64,000 nucleotides of DNA from Bdellovibrio sp. KM01 (GCF_013752535.1 NZ_CP058348.1:1674001-1738000), one strand, 5' to 3'; positions 20,043 through 30,138 are shown, counted from the stretch's first letter. Numbers and translations: made by a program. The notes: generated by a model not told the origin, from the letters alone.

Positions 20043-20479
20043 TGTCGAGAATGATCTACCGCTGGGACACCCGTGGTCTTGGTGAATTTTTTTAAAGGTA
20101 GATCATAGACGACTTCATTACCCACAGCATTTTCACGAACAGCTTTGATTTTAAGCTGGCCTTTGCCTGAGATTTTTCCTTGTGGCACGCAATGAAAATG
20201 GTTCCCACCCATGATTCCGCATTTGTAATCGATCACTTTTGCGCTTCCTTTTTCATGGAACTTCGCAGTTACAGAGGAGTTTTGAATCGTAGGATTTTTA
20301 AACTCCATGTCTAATAGAAAAATATGCGCGCCTTGTACTGAGTCGATTTCAAGTTCGGTGTGAAAAGGCCCTGGCATTTTAAGATGCCCGCCATTGGGCC
20401 CAGGATTCTCTTCGCCGTGGGCAAGGACTAAAAGAGGGGAGAAGGCTAAGGCAATTGTAAGAAGGGTTTTATAAATCAT
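20039..20479 (-). CDS. Periplasmic protein with His-rich N-terminus, possible metal binding
   Basis: A 146-residue protein with a signal peptide ending VLA. The mature N-terminus HGEENPGPNGGHLKMPGPFH resembles the GPHGG-type motif of some periplasmic heavy-metal efflux proteins, and CGIMGGNHFHC and the final DHSRH add His and Cys. It is probably a periplasmic metal-handling or nickel/copper-related protein, but the family is not certain. The start is ATG 20479 with AAGGAG seven bases upstream; an in-frame ATG at 20497 lies before that site. It is convergent with the DUF366-like gene. Confidence 0.6.
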   Translation of the reverse strand: MIYKTLLTIALAFSPLLVLAHGEENPGPNGGHLKMPGPFHTELEIDSVQGAHIFLLDMEFKNPTIQNSSVTAKFHEKGSAKVIDYKCGIMGGNHFHCVPQGKISGKGQLKIKAVRENAVGNEVVYDLPLKKFTKTTGVPAVDHSRH

Positions 20480-20535
20480 GGCAGGCTCCTTATCCAATAT
20501 TAGGAATCAGGAGCTGGTTTTGTGACAAAGAATTT

Positions 20536-23500
20536 CTATTTTTCCGGACTTGCAGCTGCAGGTGTTTGAGGTACCGCGGGAGCTGTGACTGCCGGAGTTG
20601 ACTTTGGAGCTTCTGCGGTCGGAACCATTGGCGCGGGTGCTGTTACGCTGGCTGGAGTTTTGTTCGGAACAATGGCAACTGTCGGAGATGGGGATGGCGG
20701 CTTAGGTGGCTCGGTTTGAACCAAGTGAGGCGGTGTCGAAGAAGTCACCTGACTTGCTAAAGCTGCGGCCTTATCTTTTGGCATCGAGCGCAGTGTGCCA
20801 GCGATAATCATGTTCAAAGTGTTTTTCATCGGGATGAAAGCCTCTGAGCTGATTTTTTTTCCGGCAATAGCTTTATCAATATACCGTAAAGACTTTTGCG
20901 CCGTCATTGGATTGAAATCGATCATGGCTCTGGCAAAATATACCTCTGCCAATCCCTTCAGACATTTTTCATTGTCAGGGGAGTGAGACAGACCCTTGGC
21001 AAAAAGTTGTTCAGCCGTATCTAAAGACTTCGCTTGATCCAGGGGATTCTTAGCCGCTTGCGTGCGGATATTTGTACCTTTGCCGGCATAGGCGTCGGCT
21101 AAAGATTTCTTCGCCATGCCGTATGGATTTGTTTTTACAACTTCTTCGCCCACGGAAATGGCATCATCCCATCGGCCGAGTTGTTGGATATAGGCCGTGA
21201 AGTTACCGGCAAGCCAAGAATTACCCGGGTCTGCCTTGATCGCGTATTTATAAAATGCGATCCCATTTTCGACTTTACCTTGTTGAATTAACAACTCACC
21301 CAAGGCCGCGCCCGCACGGGCTTTGTCAGCATTGTTGTGGGCAATCTCTAGCGCTTTATTGTAAGAGCCAATTGCCGCCTGATTTTGATTTAGTTCTTCC
21401 AGAACCTTTCCGCCCAGGAAATATAAATCAAAGTCTTTTTGAGAGGCCTTGTAAGTCTGATTGAAAGTATTCGAAAGACTGGATTTGTCGTCACGAGACA
21501 AAAGAATCCACGTTTTCTGTTGCAGAATTTTTGGATCATTCGGGTAGGCACTATTCAGCTTTTCCACAATTTGTGACGCCAGGTCCAGGTATTCTTTTCT
21601 ATCCACACCGTTATGGATGTAGTTGATGCGTCTTAAGGCGCGAGCCTTCACCAGCAAAGCGTCTTTGTTTTCAGGATCTCTGTCTAAAATTTGGTTGGCG
21701 ATGTGATACGCATCGTGGGCGCCTTGAATTGATTTTGGTCCACCGATGTCGAGTTTTTCATTGGCCTTCACGATTGTGTAGTCGTCCAGACGGCTTTGCA
21801 GAGTTGCTGCAGGCGCAATGGGGTTGATCAAAACCTGACGGCCCTTAAAGCACTCAGGGATATCTCCCGTCATATATTGGAATTTGTCTGAATTTAAATC
21901 CTTGGCAGAGATGCGCACTTCATTGAAGGCAATATCATCGACGATTTTGAATCCACCATCTTCTTTGATAAAGTCGCGGGAAATCGTGTACCACGGGGTG
22001 AAAATCGAACAACCTTCTTGATAGCCAACAAAATCGAATCCTTTGACGTGAGTGATAGTTTTTTCCGAGTAACGTGCGATAAGGTTCGCATCTGTCACGC
22101 GGTAACCCATAAGCGCCATGGTATATAAAACTGTCTGCGGGAATCCGGTGTCCAGATAAAGCTTTTGATCATGCCAAGTGGTGAGTTCTTCACCAATGGT
22201 CTTCTGGGTCCCAGAGATTTTGTTGACGATGCGGTTCCTGAAGTTAACCCCTTCGTACATACCTTTGGAGTTTTCAGGGTTCGAGCGCAAGTAAGTCATG
22301 ATGGTTTTCTTACCTGCATCTTCGCTTTTTGCTAAGGAAGCTTCGATCATGTATTTTGCGTACTCGCCCGTCGCTTCAAATTTTGTTGTCGTGTCGGAGG
22401 TATTGTCTTGGTTGATTTTGATTGTTTTATCAAAAGTCAGCAGGGACTCGCCGGATTTTGGATACGGCAGGTATTCCAAAGCTTTGGCCTGGTCGCTGAC
22501 TTCAATTGCATGTGAACCCGCGATATCTGCAAACACGTAGCCGGAGTTACTCACCATATTGGTCGGATCCACCCAAAGTATGTTGTCTCCATCTTTAACT
22601 TTTACGATCGCATGATTGAAAAGAGAAGGATTAACCAGCTCCGGAGCCGATAGTTCTGGTTTTAAACGAGACAATTCTTCCAGGCCAGAGCGTTTAACCA
22701 GAGCCACCTTCGCATCCAAACCCAGAGCTCTTAACATTGCCGTCGTCGCTAAAGAGAAGTCTTTGCAGTCTCCGGTTTTAGTGCGGGCAATATCTTTTAA
22801 CGGTTGCGCGATGTACATTTTCTCAAGACTTGTCCAGTTGCCAGAATAAGTCATGACGTTGGCAAGTTCTGACGTCACGATATCGATTTTCTCTGTCGTG
22901 GTCGCGGCCTTTTTGGCTTTATTAACAATGCGAGTGAAAGGAGCCGGCAATGTTTTTACAGCCAGGATCTTTTCCCATTTTTGAGAAACGGGAGTGATAA
23001 ACTCCGCCCAGTTATTCATCGTGCTGACGTCGACCCGAGAGATTTGGTCTTTACGAAGGATTGCCAAAGCTTCTTCAGGAACTTTAAACAAAGGCTTTAC
23101 TTGTTTAAATTCGAAAACGTAGTATTCGCCTTCTTTACTTTCCTTGGTTTCCAAAACTTTCCAAGGGTCATTGATGTTAACGTACAGGGGCAGCAAGGAC
23201 TTGATTTTTGCACGGCCAGCCCATTCCGGAGCGTGCACACCCATAACATAGGTTTGCTGAAAAAGTCCTTTTACCAGGTTCTTTTTGGTTTTTATTTTAA
23301 CCGTGTATTTAGTGATGGAGCCGATCTTGATGTTGTTAAATGGAATGACCATTTCGCGAAGGTGGTTGATACCTTGTTGGGGGCCCTTGGCACTTCTTGT
23401 TGTGACATCTTTAGGGTTTACCGGTGACTCAATACCATCTGTGAAAGTCGAGCCTTTGACAAAGGTGACGGTGGCTGCATCCGGAGCAAAGGGAATGGTT

Positions 23501-23712
23501 TGTAAAACCAACTCGTTACGACCTTTTTCATTCATCACTTTCATTTCCGATTCCAAAGTGGATTCGGCAAAACCATTTTTGTCGATGATGGCTTCATGAG
23601 AGCTGTTCACGATGGTGAAGGGCATTTCTTGTTCTTGCATCCAGTCAGCATGGGCAGAAAATGACATAGACAAGAAAGCTAGCGATGTTAGTGAAATCAG
23701 TCGTGTTTTCAT
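20536..23712 (-). CDS. Secreted DUF3857/transglutaminase-like protein with TPR repeats
   Basis: A 1058-residue exported protein. The signal peptide is residues 1-22 (ending AHA). Residues about 25-240 look like DUF3857. A transglutaminase-like core follows with TKTGDCKDFSLATTAMLRALG (Cys near 317), FNHAIVKV (His near 367) and WVDPTN (Asp near 381), a complete Cys-His-Asp set. Residues about 680-960 contain helical repeats of the TPR kind, and the last 75 are Pro/Ala/Thr-rich. The gene stands alone, divergent from copA. A peptide- or protein-crosslinking or cleaving role in the envelope is possible; the substrate is unknown. Confidence 0.8.
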   Translation of the reverse strand: MKTRLISLTSLAFLSMSFSAHADWMQEQEMPFTIVNSSHEAIIDKNGFAESTLESEMKVMNEKGRNELVLQTIPFAPDAATVTFVKGSTFTDGIESPVNPKDVTTRSAKGPQQGINHLREMVIPFNNIKIGSITKYTVKIKTKKNLVKGLFQQTYVMGVHAPEWAGRAKIKSLLPLYVNINDPWKVLETKESKEGEYYVFEFKQVKPLFKVPEEALAILRKDQISRVDVSTMNNWAEFITPVSQKWEKILAVKTLPAPFTRIVNKAKKAATTTEKIDIVTSELANVMTYSGNWTSLEKMYIAQPLKDIARTKTGDCKDFSLATTAMLRALGLDAKVALVKRSGLEELSRLKPELSAPELVNPSLFNHAIVKVKDGDNILWVDPTNMVSNSGYVFADIAGSHAIEVSDQAKALEYLPYPKSGESLLTFDKTIKINQDNTSDTTTKFEATGEYAKYMIEASLAKSEDAGKKTIMTYLRSNPENSKGMYEGVNFRNRIVNKISGTQKTIGEELTTWHDQKLYLDTGFPQTVLYTMALMGYRVTDANLIARYSEKTITHVKGFDFVGYQEGCSIFTPWYTISRDFIKEDGGFKIVDDIAFNEVRISAKDLNSDKFQYMTGDIPECFKGRQVLINPIAPAATLQSRLDDYTIVKANEKLDIGGPKSIQGAHDAYHIANQILDRDPENKDALLVKARALRRINYIHNGVDRKEYLDLASQIVEKLNSAYPNDPKILQQKTWILLSRDDKSSLSNTFNQTYKASQKDFDLYFLGGKVLEELNQNQAAIGSYNKALEIAHNNADKARAGAALGELLIQQGKVENGIAFYKYAIKADPGNSWLAGNFTAYIQQLGRWDDAISVGEEVVKTNPYGMAKKSLADAYAGKGTNIRTQAAKNPLDQAKSLDTAEQLFAKGLSHSPDNEKCLKGLAEVYFARAMIDFNPMTAQKSLRYIDKAIAGKKISSEAFIPMKNTLNMIIAGTLRSMPKDKAAALASQVTSSTPPHLVQTEPPKPPSPSPTVAIVPNKTPASVTAPAPMVPTAEAPKSTPAVTAPAVPQTPAAASPEK

Positions 23713-23874
23713 AGTATCTTTTTCGGATTTTAAAGGCCCAACTTAATTAGTTATCTGTTTATATTGTTCCTGGACCTACCATTCCCAATTTGATTCGCTG
23801 AATTTTCTGTTTTTTGTATAGGAATCTGTCACAAAGCTCGACCTTGTGCCCTAATACTACGGCAGGGAGATTTT

Positions 23875-26037
23875 ATGAAATCGCAGCAATCAGAACATTC
23901 AAATTCAGTGACGGATCTTCAATTGGTGGGAATGTCTTGCGTAAACTGTGCTGCAAAAATTGAGAAGACCCTCAATGCCATTCCTGGAGCCGTGGCCACG
24001 GTGAATTTTGCGACTGAAAAAGCACATATTGAGCATTCAAGATCTGTGGATCCAGAGGATTTGATTAAAGCGGTCCAAAATGTTGGTTATCAAGCATTTC
24101 AAATGAATTCGCCAACAGATATTCAGGCTTTTAAAAATGAAGCCGCTGCAGAATATCGTCGTGATCTGATTCATTTTACCGTTTCAGCGGTCTTAACAGC
24201 TCCATTTTTGCTTGAAATGGCAATGATGTTTTCTGGTCATCATGAGTTTGTTCCTCGGCAGTTACAATTGATCCTCGCGACACCCGTACAATTCTGGATT
24301 GGTTGGCGCTTTTACCGGGGATCCTATTTTGCCTTAAAAAATAAAAGTGCCAATATGGATGTCCTGGTCGCATTGGGCACCACGATGGCCTATTTGTTAA
24401 GCGCCGTCGTGACTGTTTTAAATTGGCACCAGCAGCATGTGTATTTCGAAGCAAGTACTGCTGTAATCACTCTGATTCTTTTAGGAAAATTGATGGAGTC
24501 CCGCGCGAAAGGAAAAACTTCTGAGGCTGTAGAAAGCTTGATTCGTCTGCAGCCAAAGTCAGCGATGGTCAAAAAGGGCGTTGAGTGGGTCGCAACGTCT
24601 ATTGAGCATGTTTTAGTTGGAGATGTAGTCCTGATTAAAAACGCGGAATCTATTCCTGTAGATGGTGTGGTCGTCCAGGGTTCATCAACCGTCGATGAAT
24701 CTATGTTGACCGGTGAAAGCATGCCCGTGGAAAAAAGGATTCAGGATCATGTTTTCGCGGCCACTCTAAATCAAGATGGAGTTTTACAGGTTCGAGCTAC
24801 GAGTGTGGGTTCTAAAACACAGCTCGAACAAATTATTAAAATCGTTTCAGCAGCTCAAGGATCCAAGGCCCCCATTCAACGGCTCGCAGATAAAATATCA
24901 GGAGTGTTTGTGCCCGTCGTGGTTGCAATCAGCATTGTAACTTTCTTTGCAACTTGGTTGATTGTGGGTGATTTGCAGGCGGCATTTATCTCATCGGTAT
25001 CAGTTCTGGTCATTGCTTGTCCGTGTGCATTAGGGTTGGCAACACCCACGGCGGTGGTGGTGGGAATCGGGAAGGCTGCTCCTTTAGGGGTCTTATTCAA
25101 AGATGCGAAAGCTTTGGAGCAAGCGGAGAAAATTGATTTCGTGGTTTTAGATAAAACCGGAACCATCACTGAAGGACATCCCGTTGTAACGGCGCACACC
25201 TCCGAAGAAGTTTTAAAGCTCGCGGCGAGTCTCGAGCGAGGCTCCTCGCATCCATTAGCTCATGCGATTATCTCTGAAGCGCAACATAAGGGCTTCGGAT
25301 TGTATGAGGTGAAAGACTTCGAATCTGTGACCGGTCTTGGCGTCGAAGGTTTGATTGGTGGGGTAAAGTATCGTCTGGGGCGTCCTCATTGGGTCTTGAA
25401 CGGTCAGGGGATTTCGCCGGAAATGATAGAAGCCGAAGGCAAAGGACAAACAGTGATGGTTCTGGCAAGCGAGACGAACGTGTTAGGATTTATCGCCGTA
25501 GCCGATAAAGTCCGTGAAACCTCGAAGCAGGCTATTGCCGCGTTAAAAGACCTGGGTATCACTGTGATAATGTTAACCGGGGATAACGAAGGAACTGCAA
25601 AAGAAATCGCAAGGCAGGTTGGTATCACCGAGTTCAGGTATGGTGTAAAACCATCCGACAAAGCCAATGTCATCGTATCCCTGAAGCGCAAAAAACACGT
25701 GGTCGCTATGGTGGGTGATGGAATCAATGATGCCCCGGCATTGGCGATGGCAGACGTAAGTTTTTCTATGTCGTCAGGAACGGATATTGCCATTGAAACC
25801 TCGGATGTTACTTTGATGAATAACGATTTGATGTCCATTGTTCACGCCGTGAAGCTGTCGCAAGGCACTTTAAAAAAGATTCGGCAGAATCTATTCTTTG
25901 CGTTTATTTATAATACGCTGGGTATTCCGCTCGCCGCATTGGGAATGTTAAATCCAGTAATCGCAGGCGCCGCGATGGCAATGAGCTCAGTTTCTGTCGT
26001 CAGCAATTCTCTATTGCTTAAGAAAACAAAAGTTTAA
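23875..26037 (+). CDS. copA: Copper-translocating P-type ATPase
   Basis: A P1B-type ATPase exporting Cu(I). The 720-residue protein has one N-terminal HMA domain with GMSCVNCAAKIE (residues 19-30), the membrane metal motif CPCALGLATP near 382, the TGES actuator motif, the phosphorylation site DKTGTITEG near 426, a SSHPLA nucleotide-domain signature and GDGINDAPALAMADV near 614. The size is normal. ATG 23875 follows GGCAGGGAG. The 162-base spacer to the divergent transglutaminase gene holds a possible -10 TATAGG, but no clear CueR or CsoR operator was seen. It overlaps the convergent gene at 26034 by 4 bases. Confidence 0.93.
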   Translation: MKSQQSEHSNSVTDLQLVGMSCVNCAAKIEKTLNAIPGAVATVNFATEKAHIEHSRSVDPEDLIKAVQNVGYQAFQMNSPTDIQAFKNEAAAEYRRDLIHFTVSAVLTAPFLLEMAMMFSGHHEFVPRQLQLILATPVQFWIGWRFYRGSYFALKNKSANMDVLVALGTTMAYLLSAVVTVLNWHQQHVYFEASTAVITLILLGKLMESRAKGKTSEAVESLIRLQPKSAMVKKGVEWVATSIEHVLVGDVVLIKNAESIPVDGVVVQGSSTVDESMLTGESMPVEKRIQDHVFAATLNQDGVLQVRATSVGSKTQLEQIIKIVSAAQGSKAPIQRLADKISGVFVPVVVAISIVTFFATWLIVGDLQAAFISSVSVLVIACPCALGLATPTAVVVGIGKAAPLGVLFKDAKALEQAEKIDFVVLDKTGTITEGHPVVTAHTSEEVLKLAASLERGSSHPLAHAIISEAQHKGFGLYEVKDFESVTGLGVEGLIGGVKYRLGRPHWVLNGQGISPEMIEAEGKGQTVMVLASETNVLGFIAVADKVRETSKQAIAALKDLGITVIMLTGDNEGTAKEIARQVGITEFRYGVKPSDKANVIVSLKRKKHVVAMVGDGINDAPALAMADVSFSMSSGTDIAIETSDVTLMNNDLMSIVHAVKLSQGTLKKIRQNLFFAFIYNTLGIPLAALGMLNPVIAGAAMAMSSVSVVSNSLLLKKTKV

Positions 26038-27629
26038 GCAGAGTCTTTTTCTTTGGATTTAATATAGGCGTCCACCAACCACAGGCGAATGTGTTTAAGG
26101 TAGGCGTCCTTCATTCCAAAAAAGACGAAATGATTTAAATAACCTTCATCGGTTTTGTTCTCTTCAGAGTAATTGACCGTCGCAATGATCTCAGGATTTT
26201 GATGTTCTTCCATGCGCCATAGGATGAATTCGCGGAAAGCGCCAGTGCTGATTGCCCGGTGATATTTCATTACCACACCAGCTTCAGAGATTTGCGTGAT
26301 TTCAACGGGATTCGCCACTTTCGCATCAAACACGGCTTTAACATACGGAAGTGTTGTTGGTTCCACGGTGGTGATCGCAAAGTTCGTGATAAGTTTCTTT
26401 GCGATATACATTTTATCAAGCGGCGTGAAGTAAATGTCCTTACACCAGCGACTCATATCAGCCACTTCTGGCGGTGTAATTTTAGTACGAGAAATAATAA
26501 TCAACGGGGGAGTTTCTTTCCACTCAGTGCTATGTTTTTTCGCGCGTTCTTTCATTTTCTCAACCAGCGCGTTCCAGGTTTTCTCTTTCTCGATATCCAG
26601 CATGTGATAGTTGATAATTATCAAATCAGGATTGATGGGAGGATTTTGGCGCTCTTTGCTGTCCAAATCCTGCAGGTCTGAAAGAAGCTGTCCCTGGCTT
26701 TTATAGCTAAAGACTTCCACATTTTGAAAACGCTGATTTAGCATGGTTTTAAACTCGATATCCAGGGGCTCGTCATCATTCAAAAGAATAATGCGAGTTT
26801 TTAAGTTCCCCAGGGGAGTTTGTAAATCCAAGGTTTGGTGACTTTTATTTTGTAAAATGTCCCGGCGGATCTTGGCGATTTGTGCCGGATCAGCAGCGAC
26901 GAATTGGAATGTGCACAGATACTCTTTGATAGAGATTTCTTTGCAAGCGACACAAACGGCGAGCAAGCTTTTCTTGTTATCAGAAGAAAAGGACTCGCTA
27001 TAGTACTTGGTGATCGCACCGATTTTAATTTCGTGATTGTTCAAGCTTGTAAAACCAATCTCAGACAATGACTGCAGCTGTATATCTTTAAGCATTTCAA
27101 TAGTGGCTGATATCTTCGCAGCGGTTAGTGTCGAGCTTGTTACAGGGTGGTGACCCGTCAAAGCGTATTGCAGATGCTCTTTGATGATTAATTTATCAAA
27201 GGGCTTATAGAGTACGTTATTGATAATGCGATCTTCCGCAAGCTTGATATCAAAAGTAGGACTTTCAAAAGCCGTCAAAATCAATGCGGTGGGTTCTTGT
27301 TCAGAACACATTTTTTTACGAATGAAAAAATCACGGGCGCGTCGAACAAGGCCCAAATTTTTTGTGCCTAGGAATTCATCTTTTGCAATGACCAGACGAA
27401 GCTCATCGGCAATAGAAGGCTCTGTTAAATCGGAAAGGTCTGAGGGGTGTTTACTGCCGGCATGGGCCAAGGCTTTAGCGCCTTCGTGGACGGCGATTTT
27501 CAGGAATTCATGAAAGCTTGCAAGATCCTTGAAGAAGCGAATATGAAGCTGAGGATCTATACTTTTAAGGCTGTCATATAGATCCTGACTTGTTCTCTCA
27601 TCATCTTCGAGTATCAGGATAAACTTCAT
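26034..27629 (-). CDS. Two pseudo-receiver domains with PilZ-like segments
   Basis: A 531-residue cytoplasmic protein. The N-terminus FILILEDDERTSQDLY and the later ALILTAF and LYKPFDK outline a receiver domain, but the usual PDLVILD phosphoacceptor strand is replaced by LRLVIAKDEF after an insert. A second receiver starts near residue 278 (TRIILLNDDEP) with PDLIIINYHML, where Asn stands in place of the phosphorylated Asp. Segments after each receiver (residues about 160-265 and 420-530, e.g. EITQISEAGVVMKY) resemble PilZ-type barrels. It is probably a scaffold or c-di-GMP-linked signalling protein rather than a standard response regulator. The PilZ call is tentative, and no kinase is adjacent. 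Confidence 0.6.
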   Translation of the reverse strand: MKFILILEDDERTSQDLYDSLKSIDPQLHIRFFKDLASFHEFLKIAVHEGAKALAHAGSKHPSDLSDLTEPSIADELRLVIAKDEFLGTKNLGLVRRARDFFIRKKMCSEQEPTALILTAFESPTFDIKLAEDRIINNVLYKPFDKLIIKEHLQYALTGHHPVTSSTLTAAKISATIEMLKDIQLQSLSEIGFTSLNNHEIKIGAITKYYSESFSSDNKKSLLAVCVACKEISIKEYLCTFQFVAADPAQIAKIRRDILQNKSHQTLDLQTPLGNLKTRIILLNDDEPLDIEFKTMLNQRFQNVEVFSYKSQGQLLSDLQDLDSKERQNPPINPDLIIINYHMLDIEKEKTWNALVEKMKERAKKHSTEWKETPPLIIISRTKITPPEVADMSRWCKDIYFTPLDKMYIAKKLITNFAITTVEPTTLPYVKAVFDAKVANPVEITQISEAGVVMKYHRAISTGAFREFILWRMEEHQNPEIIATVNYSEENKTDEGYLNHFVFFGMKDAYLKHIRLWLVDAYIKSKEKDSA

Positions 27630-27695
27630 AGTACTATTGTATCTTGAAATGGGACTAAAAACTAGATGGCTGGATTTTAGTCTCGAAATGAGAGC

Positions 27696-28034
27696 TTAGC
27701 GAAACAGGAAGTACACCGCTCCAACAAGGCAAAGTCCCGCATAGAGATAATCCATCTTAAGTGGTTGGCCCATATACCAATAAGAAAATCCCGCAAAGAC
27801 CACCATCGTAATAACCTCTTGGATGATCTTTAGTTGTGGCAAAGTATAAACTTGGGAACCCAATCTGTTAGCCGGAACCTGGAAGATATATTCAAACAGT
27901 GCAATACCCCAGCTGATTGCGATGGCAATCCAAAGGGCTGAGCTCTTAAGGCTTTTCAAATGCCCATACCAAGCAAAGGTCATAAAGATATTTGAAATCA
28001 ATAGTAGAACAACGGGACTCACGTACTGAAGCAT
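27696..28034 (-). CDS. DMT family membrane protein (DUF486)
   Basis: A 112-residue protein with four hydrophobic helices. It matches the DUF486 pattern: NIFMTFAWYGHLK, ISWGIALFEYIFQVPANR, TLPQLKIIQEVIT and a final GLCLVGAVYFLF. It is a small member of the drug/metabolite transporter superfamily with no known substrate. Its ATG overlaps the stop of the Na/Pi cotransporter gene (TAATG), so the two are one operon. Confidence 0.85.
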   Translation of the reverse strand: MLQYVSPVVLLLISNIFMTFAWYGHLKSLKSSALWIAIAISWGIALFEYIFQVPANRLGSQVYTLPQLKIIQEVITMVVFAGFSYWYMGQPLKMDYLYAGLCLVGAVYFLFR

Positions 28035-29641
28035 TACTTATGCGTCCTTTGATTGTAGGCGTGATTGCACAGAAGACTTGCGATGCGACGATACTCACTC
28101 AATAAATCCAAATGGATCGAGCTGGTATTGATTGAAGTATTCAGGCCGCGATTCAAGCGGCTGATGTGATTTTCACGCAAAGAAATTTCAAGTTTCGCCA
28201 AATCACGTTTTAGCTGAATGGCTTCCTCGCAAAGATCACGGTTTTGGTAAGCGTTGACCGCCATCGCAGCAACCTTCACAACTTGTTCGTGCATTTCGCG
28301 AATTTCCGCCCAACCCTCGCCCGAAAATTCAAGCTTTAGGGCGTTCTTCTTGATAGCCAAGGCCAGAATGTTGATGTCAATGGCATCTGCCGCACGTTCC
28401 GCATCGCTCAGGAACATGATCATGTTCATGATGTTTTGATGAACCACGGTGCTGGATTTATTGGCGTGATCCAATAAGAACATTTTGGTTTCGCGGTAAA
28501 GGAAGTCGACCTTGTTGTCGCGATCCTTGATCGAATCAAAAACTTTGGGATCATTGGTTTCAAATAGCTTGATCGAATCCTTGATCATGCCGATCACGAT
28601 GTCGGCCGTGCGCATGATTTCGCGGTTCGCATAAGACACCGCCAGAGCAGAACTCTGGTAGTTGTTCATGTTTACGAACTCAGTACCAAATTCCTCAGAG
28701 GCGGCTTTCGGGAACATTTTCTCAATCCACTGAGCCCCTTTATCGATGAACGGATAAAAGAGGATCGCTGAAATAATATTGAAAATCAAATGGGCATTCG
28801 CGATAGAGCGCGCCACTGTCGTATCAAAGGTCATTAAGAAATCAATAAAGAGCTGCGTAAAGGGGTAAAAGATCACGACACTGATGGTTTTGTAAAAGAA
28901 ATGGGCCCATGCGACCTGACGCCCGATGTAGTTGCCGCCCGCTGCGGAAATCAATGCAACGGACGTCGTTCCGATATTAGCTCCGTAAACCCAGATCATG
29001 GCATCATAAAAAGTGATCGCTTTCACTGCCGCCAAGCTCATCGCCAGACCGATCGTGATCGCAGAGCTTTGCACAAAGGCGCAGAACACGATGGAAATCA
29101 TCAAAGAGTATCCCGGATTGTCGCGAACACTTTGGAAGAACTCCGTTAGCATCGGATTTTCTGCAAAGTGATGAGAGGCCGTGGAGACCAGCTTAAGACC
29201 TAGAAACAGTAATCCAAAACCCATGCACGCCAGTGCCAGATTTTTAAAAACTGTTTTTTTGGCTTTAAAATAAAAAGCAAAAGAAATCGCAAAAACGGGA
29301 AGTGCATACTGAGTCAGATCAAAAGAGATCAACTGCACCGTCAAAGTGGTACCAATTGCGGTACCAATGATAACGCCCATCACTTGGCGCAAATTAATCA
29401 CGCGCGCTGAACCCAACCCCACAAGCATGGACGTTGCCGCTCCTGAGCTTTGCATCAAAGTGGTTAAGCCCACTCCCGTCAAGATTGCCAAAAGTTTGCT
29501 TTGAGAAAGGTGATTTAAAAGACTTGTGATCTTTCCGGCCATCAACTTTTCAAGTGACGAGCTGGTTATGGACATTCCGTATAGGAAGAGTGCTACACCG
29601 CTGACAAGTAAAATAAAGAAGGAATTCTGTGTATCAATCAT
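28034..29641 (-). CDS. Na/Pi cotransporter family protein with PhoU-like domain
   Basis: A 535-residue protein. The N-terminal 310 residues form a helical membrane domain with the repeated signatures GVGLTTLMQSSGAATSMLVG and VFCAFVQSSAITIGLAMSL (QSS motifs) of the NptA/PNaS family of sodium-phosphate symporters. Residues about 340-530 are a helical PhoU-like domain. It would take up phosphate, or organic phosphates, in symport with sodium. No good Shine-Dalgarno precedes ATG 29641. It is divergent from the Nudix gene across 83 bases and coupled to the DUF486 gene downstream. Confidence 0.9.
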   Translation of the reverse strand: MIDTQNSFFILLVSGVALFLYGMSITSSSLEKLMAGKITSLLNHLSQSKLLAILTGVGLTTLMQSSGAATSMLVGLGSARVINLRQVMGVIIGTAIGTTLTVQLISFDLTQYALPVFAISFAFYFKAKKTVFKNLALACMGFGLLFLGLKLVSTASHHFAENPMLTEFFQSVRDNPGYSLMISIVFCAFVQSSAITIGLAMSLAAVKAITFYDAMIWVYGANIGTTSVALISAAGGNYIGRQVAWAHFFYKTISVVIFYPFTQLFIDFLMTFDTTVARSIANAHLIFNIISAILFYPFIDKGAQWIEKMFPKAASEEFGTEFVNMNNYQSSALAVSYANREIMRTADIVIGMIKDSIKLFETNDPKVFDSIKDRDNKVDFLYRETKMFLLDHANKSSTVVHQNIMNMIMFLSDAERAADAIDINILALAIKKNALKLEFSGEGWAEIREMHEQVVKVAAMAVNAYQNRDLCEEAIQLKRDLAKLEISLRENHISRLNRGLNTSINTSSIHLDLLSEYRRIASLLCNHAYNQRTHK

Positions 29642-29724
29642 AAAGAATCATCTTAGCAGCATTTTTTTAGTTTTAGGAAGCAGCAATTCTGATTTATGCT
29701 GAGTCTTCCTCGAAGGAGTTTTCG

Positions 29725-30138
29725 ATGTCGGATCTGAAAAAGCCTGTTTTGGTAGTAGCCGCAGTCATTCGTAAAGAAAATGACCCGGATAAGCGCATTT
29801 TGCTGGTGCGTCGAGGCCCTGACCAGAGCGGTGCGGGATTTTGGGAGTTCCCCGGGGGGAAAGTTGAGCTGTCGGAGTCTCCCGAACAAGCTCTTCGCCG
29901 GGAAATAGATGAAGAACTTGGTATTGCTATCACGGTAGGCACGCTTATTGGTGAAAAGGATTTTGCTTACCCGTCAAAAACTATTCGCCTCAGAGTTTAC
30001 GAAGCTTTGACCAGAACTGCGGAAATTACGTTAACAGAGCATGACGACTTAAAGTGGTTAAAGGCTGAGGAAATCATCAAAGATGAGCTTTCGGCAGCGG
30101 ATCGGCCTTTTGTGGAAATGCTTCAAGGTAAAAGATAA
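29725..30138 (+). CDS. Nudix hydrolase, MutT-like
   Basis: A 137-residue protein with a full Nudix box: GKVELSESPEQALRREIDEELG fits the Gx5Ex7REUxEExGU pattern. The preceding FWEFPGGK and LLVRRGP resemble MutT (8-oxo-dGTP diphosphatase), which cleanses oxidised nucleotides, and the length fits. ATG 29725 has AAGGAG eight bases upstream. The 3' end overlaps the convergent DCC-family gene by 16 bases. MutT specificity is likely but not proven. Confidence 0.88.
   Translation: MSDLKKPVLVVAAVIRKENDPDKRILLVRRGPDQSGAGFWEFPGGKVELSESPEQALRREIDEELGIAITVGTLIGEKDFAYPSKTIRLRVYEALTRTAEITLTEHDDLKWLKAEEIIKDELSAADRPFVEMLQGKR

Noticed and set aside
23713-23874. CueR-type operator upstream of copA (CCTTGTGCC...GGCAGG)
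   Set aside because: The half-sites do not form a convincing dyad with the known spacing, and GGCAGGGAG serves as the ribosome binding site.
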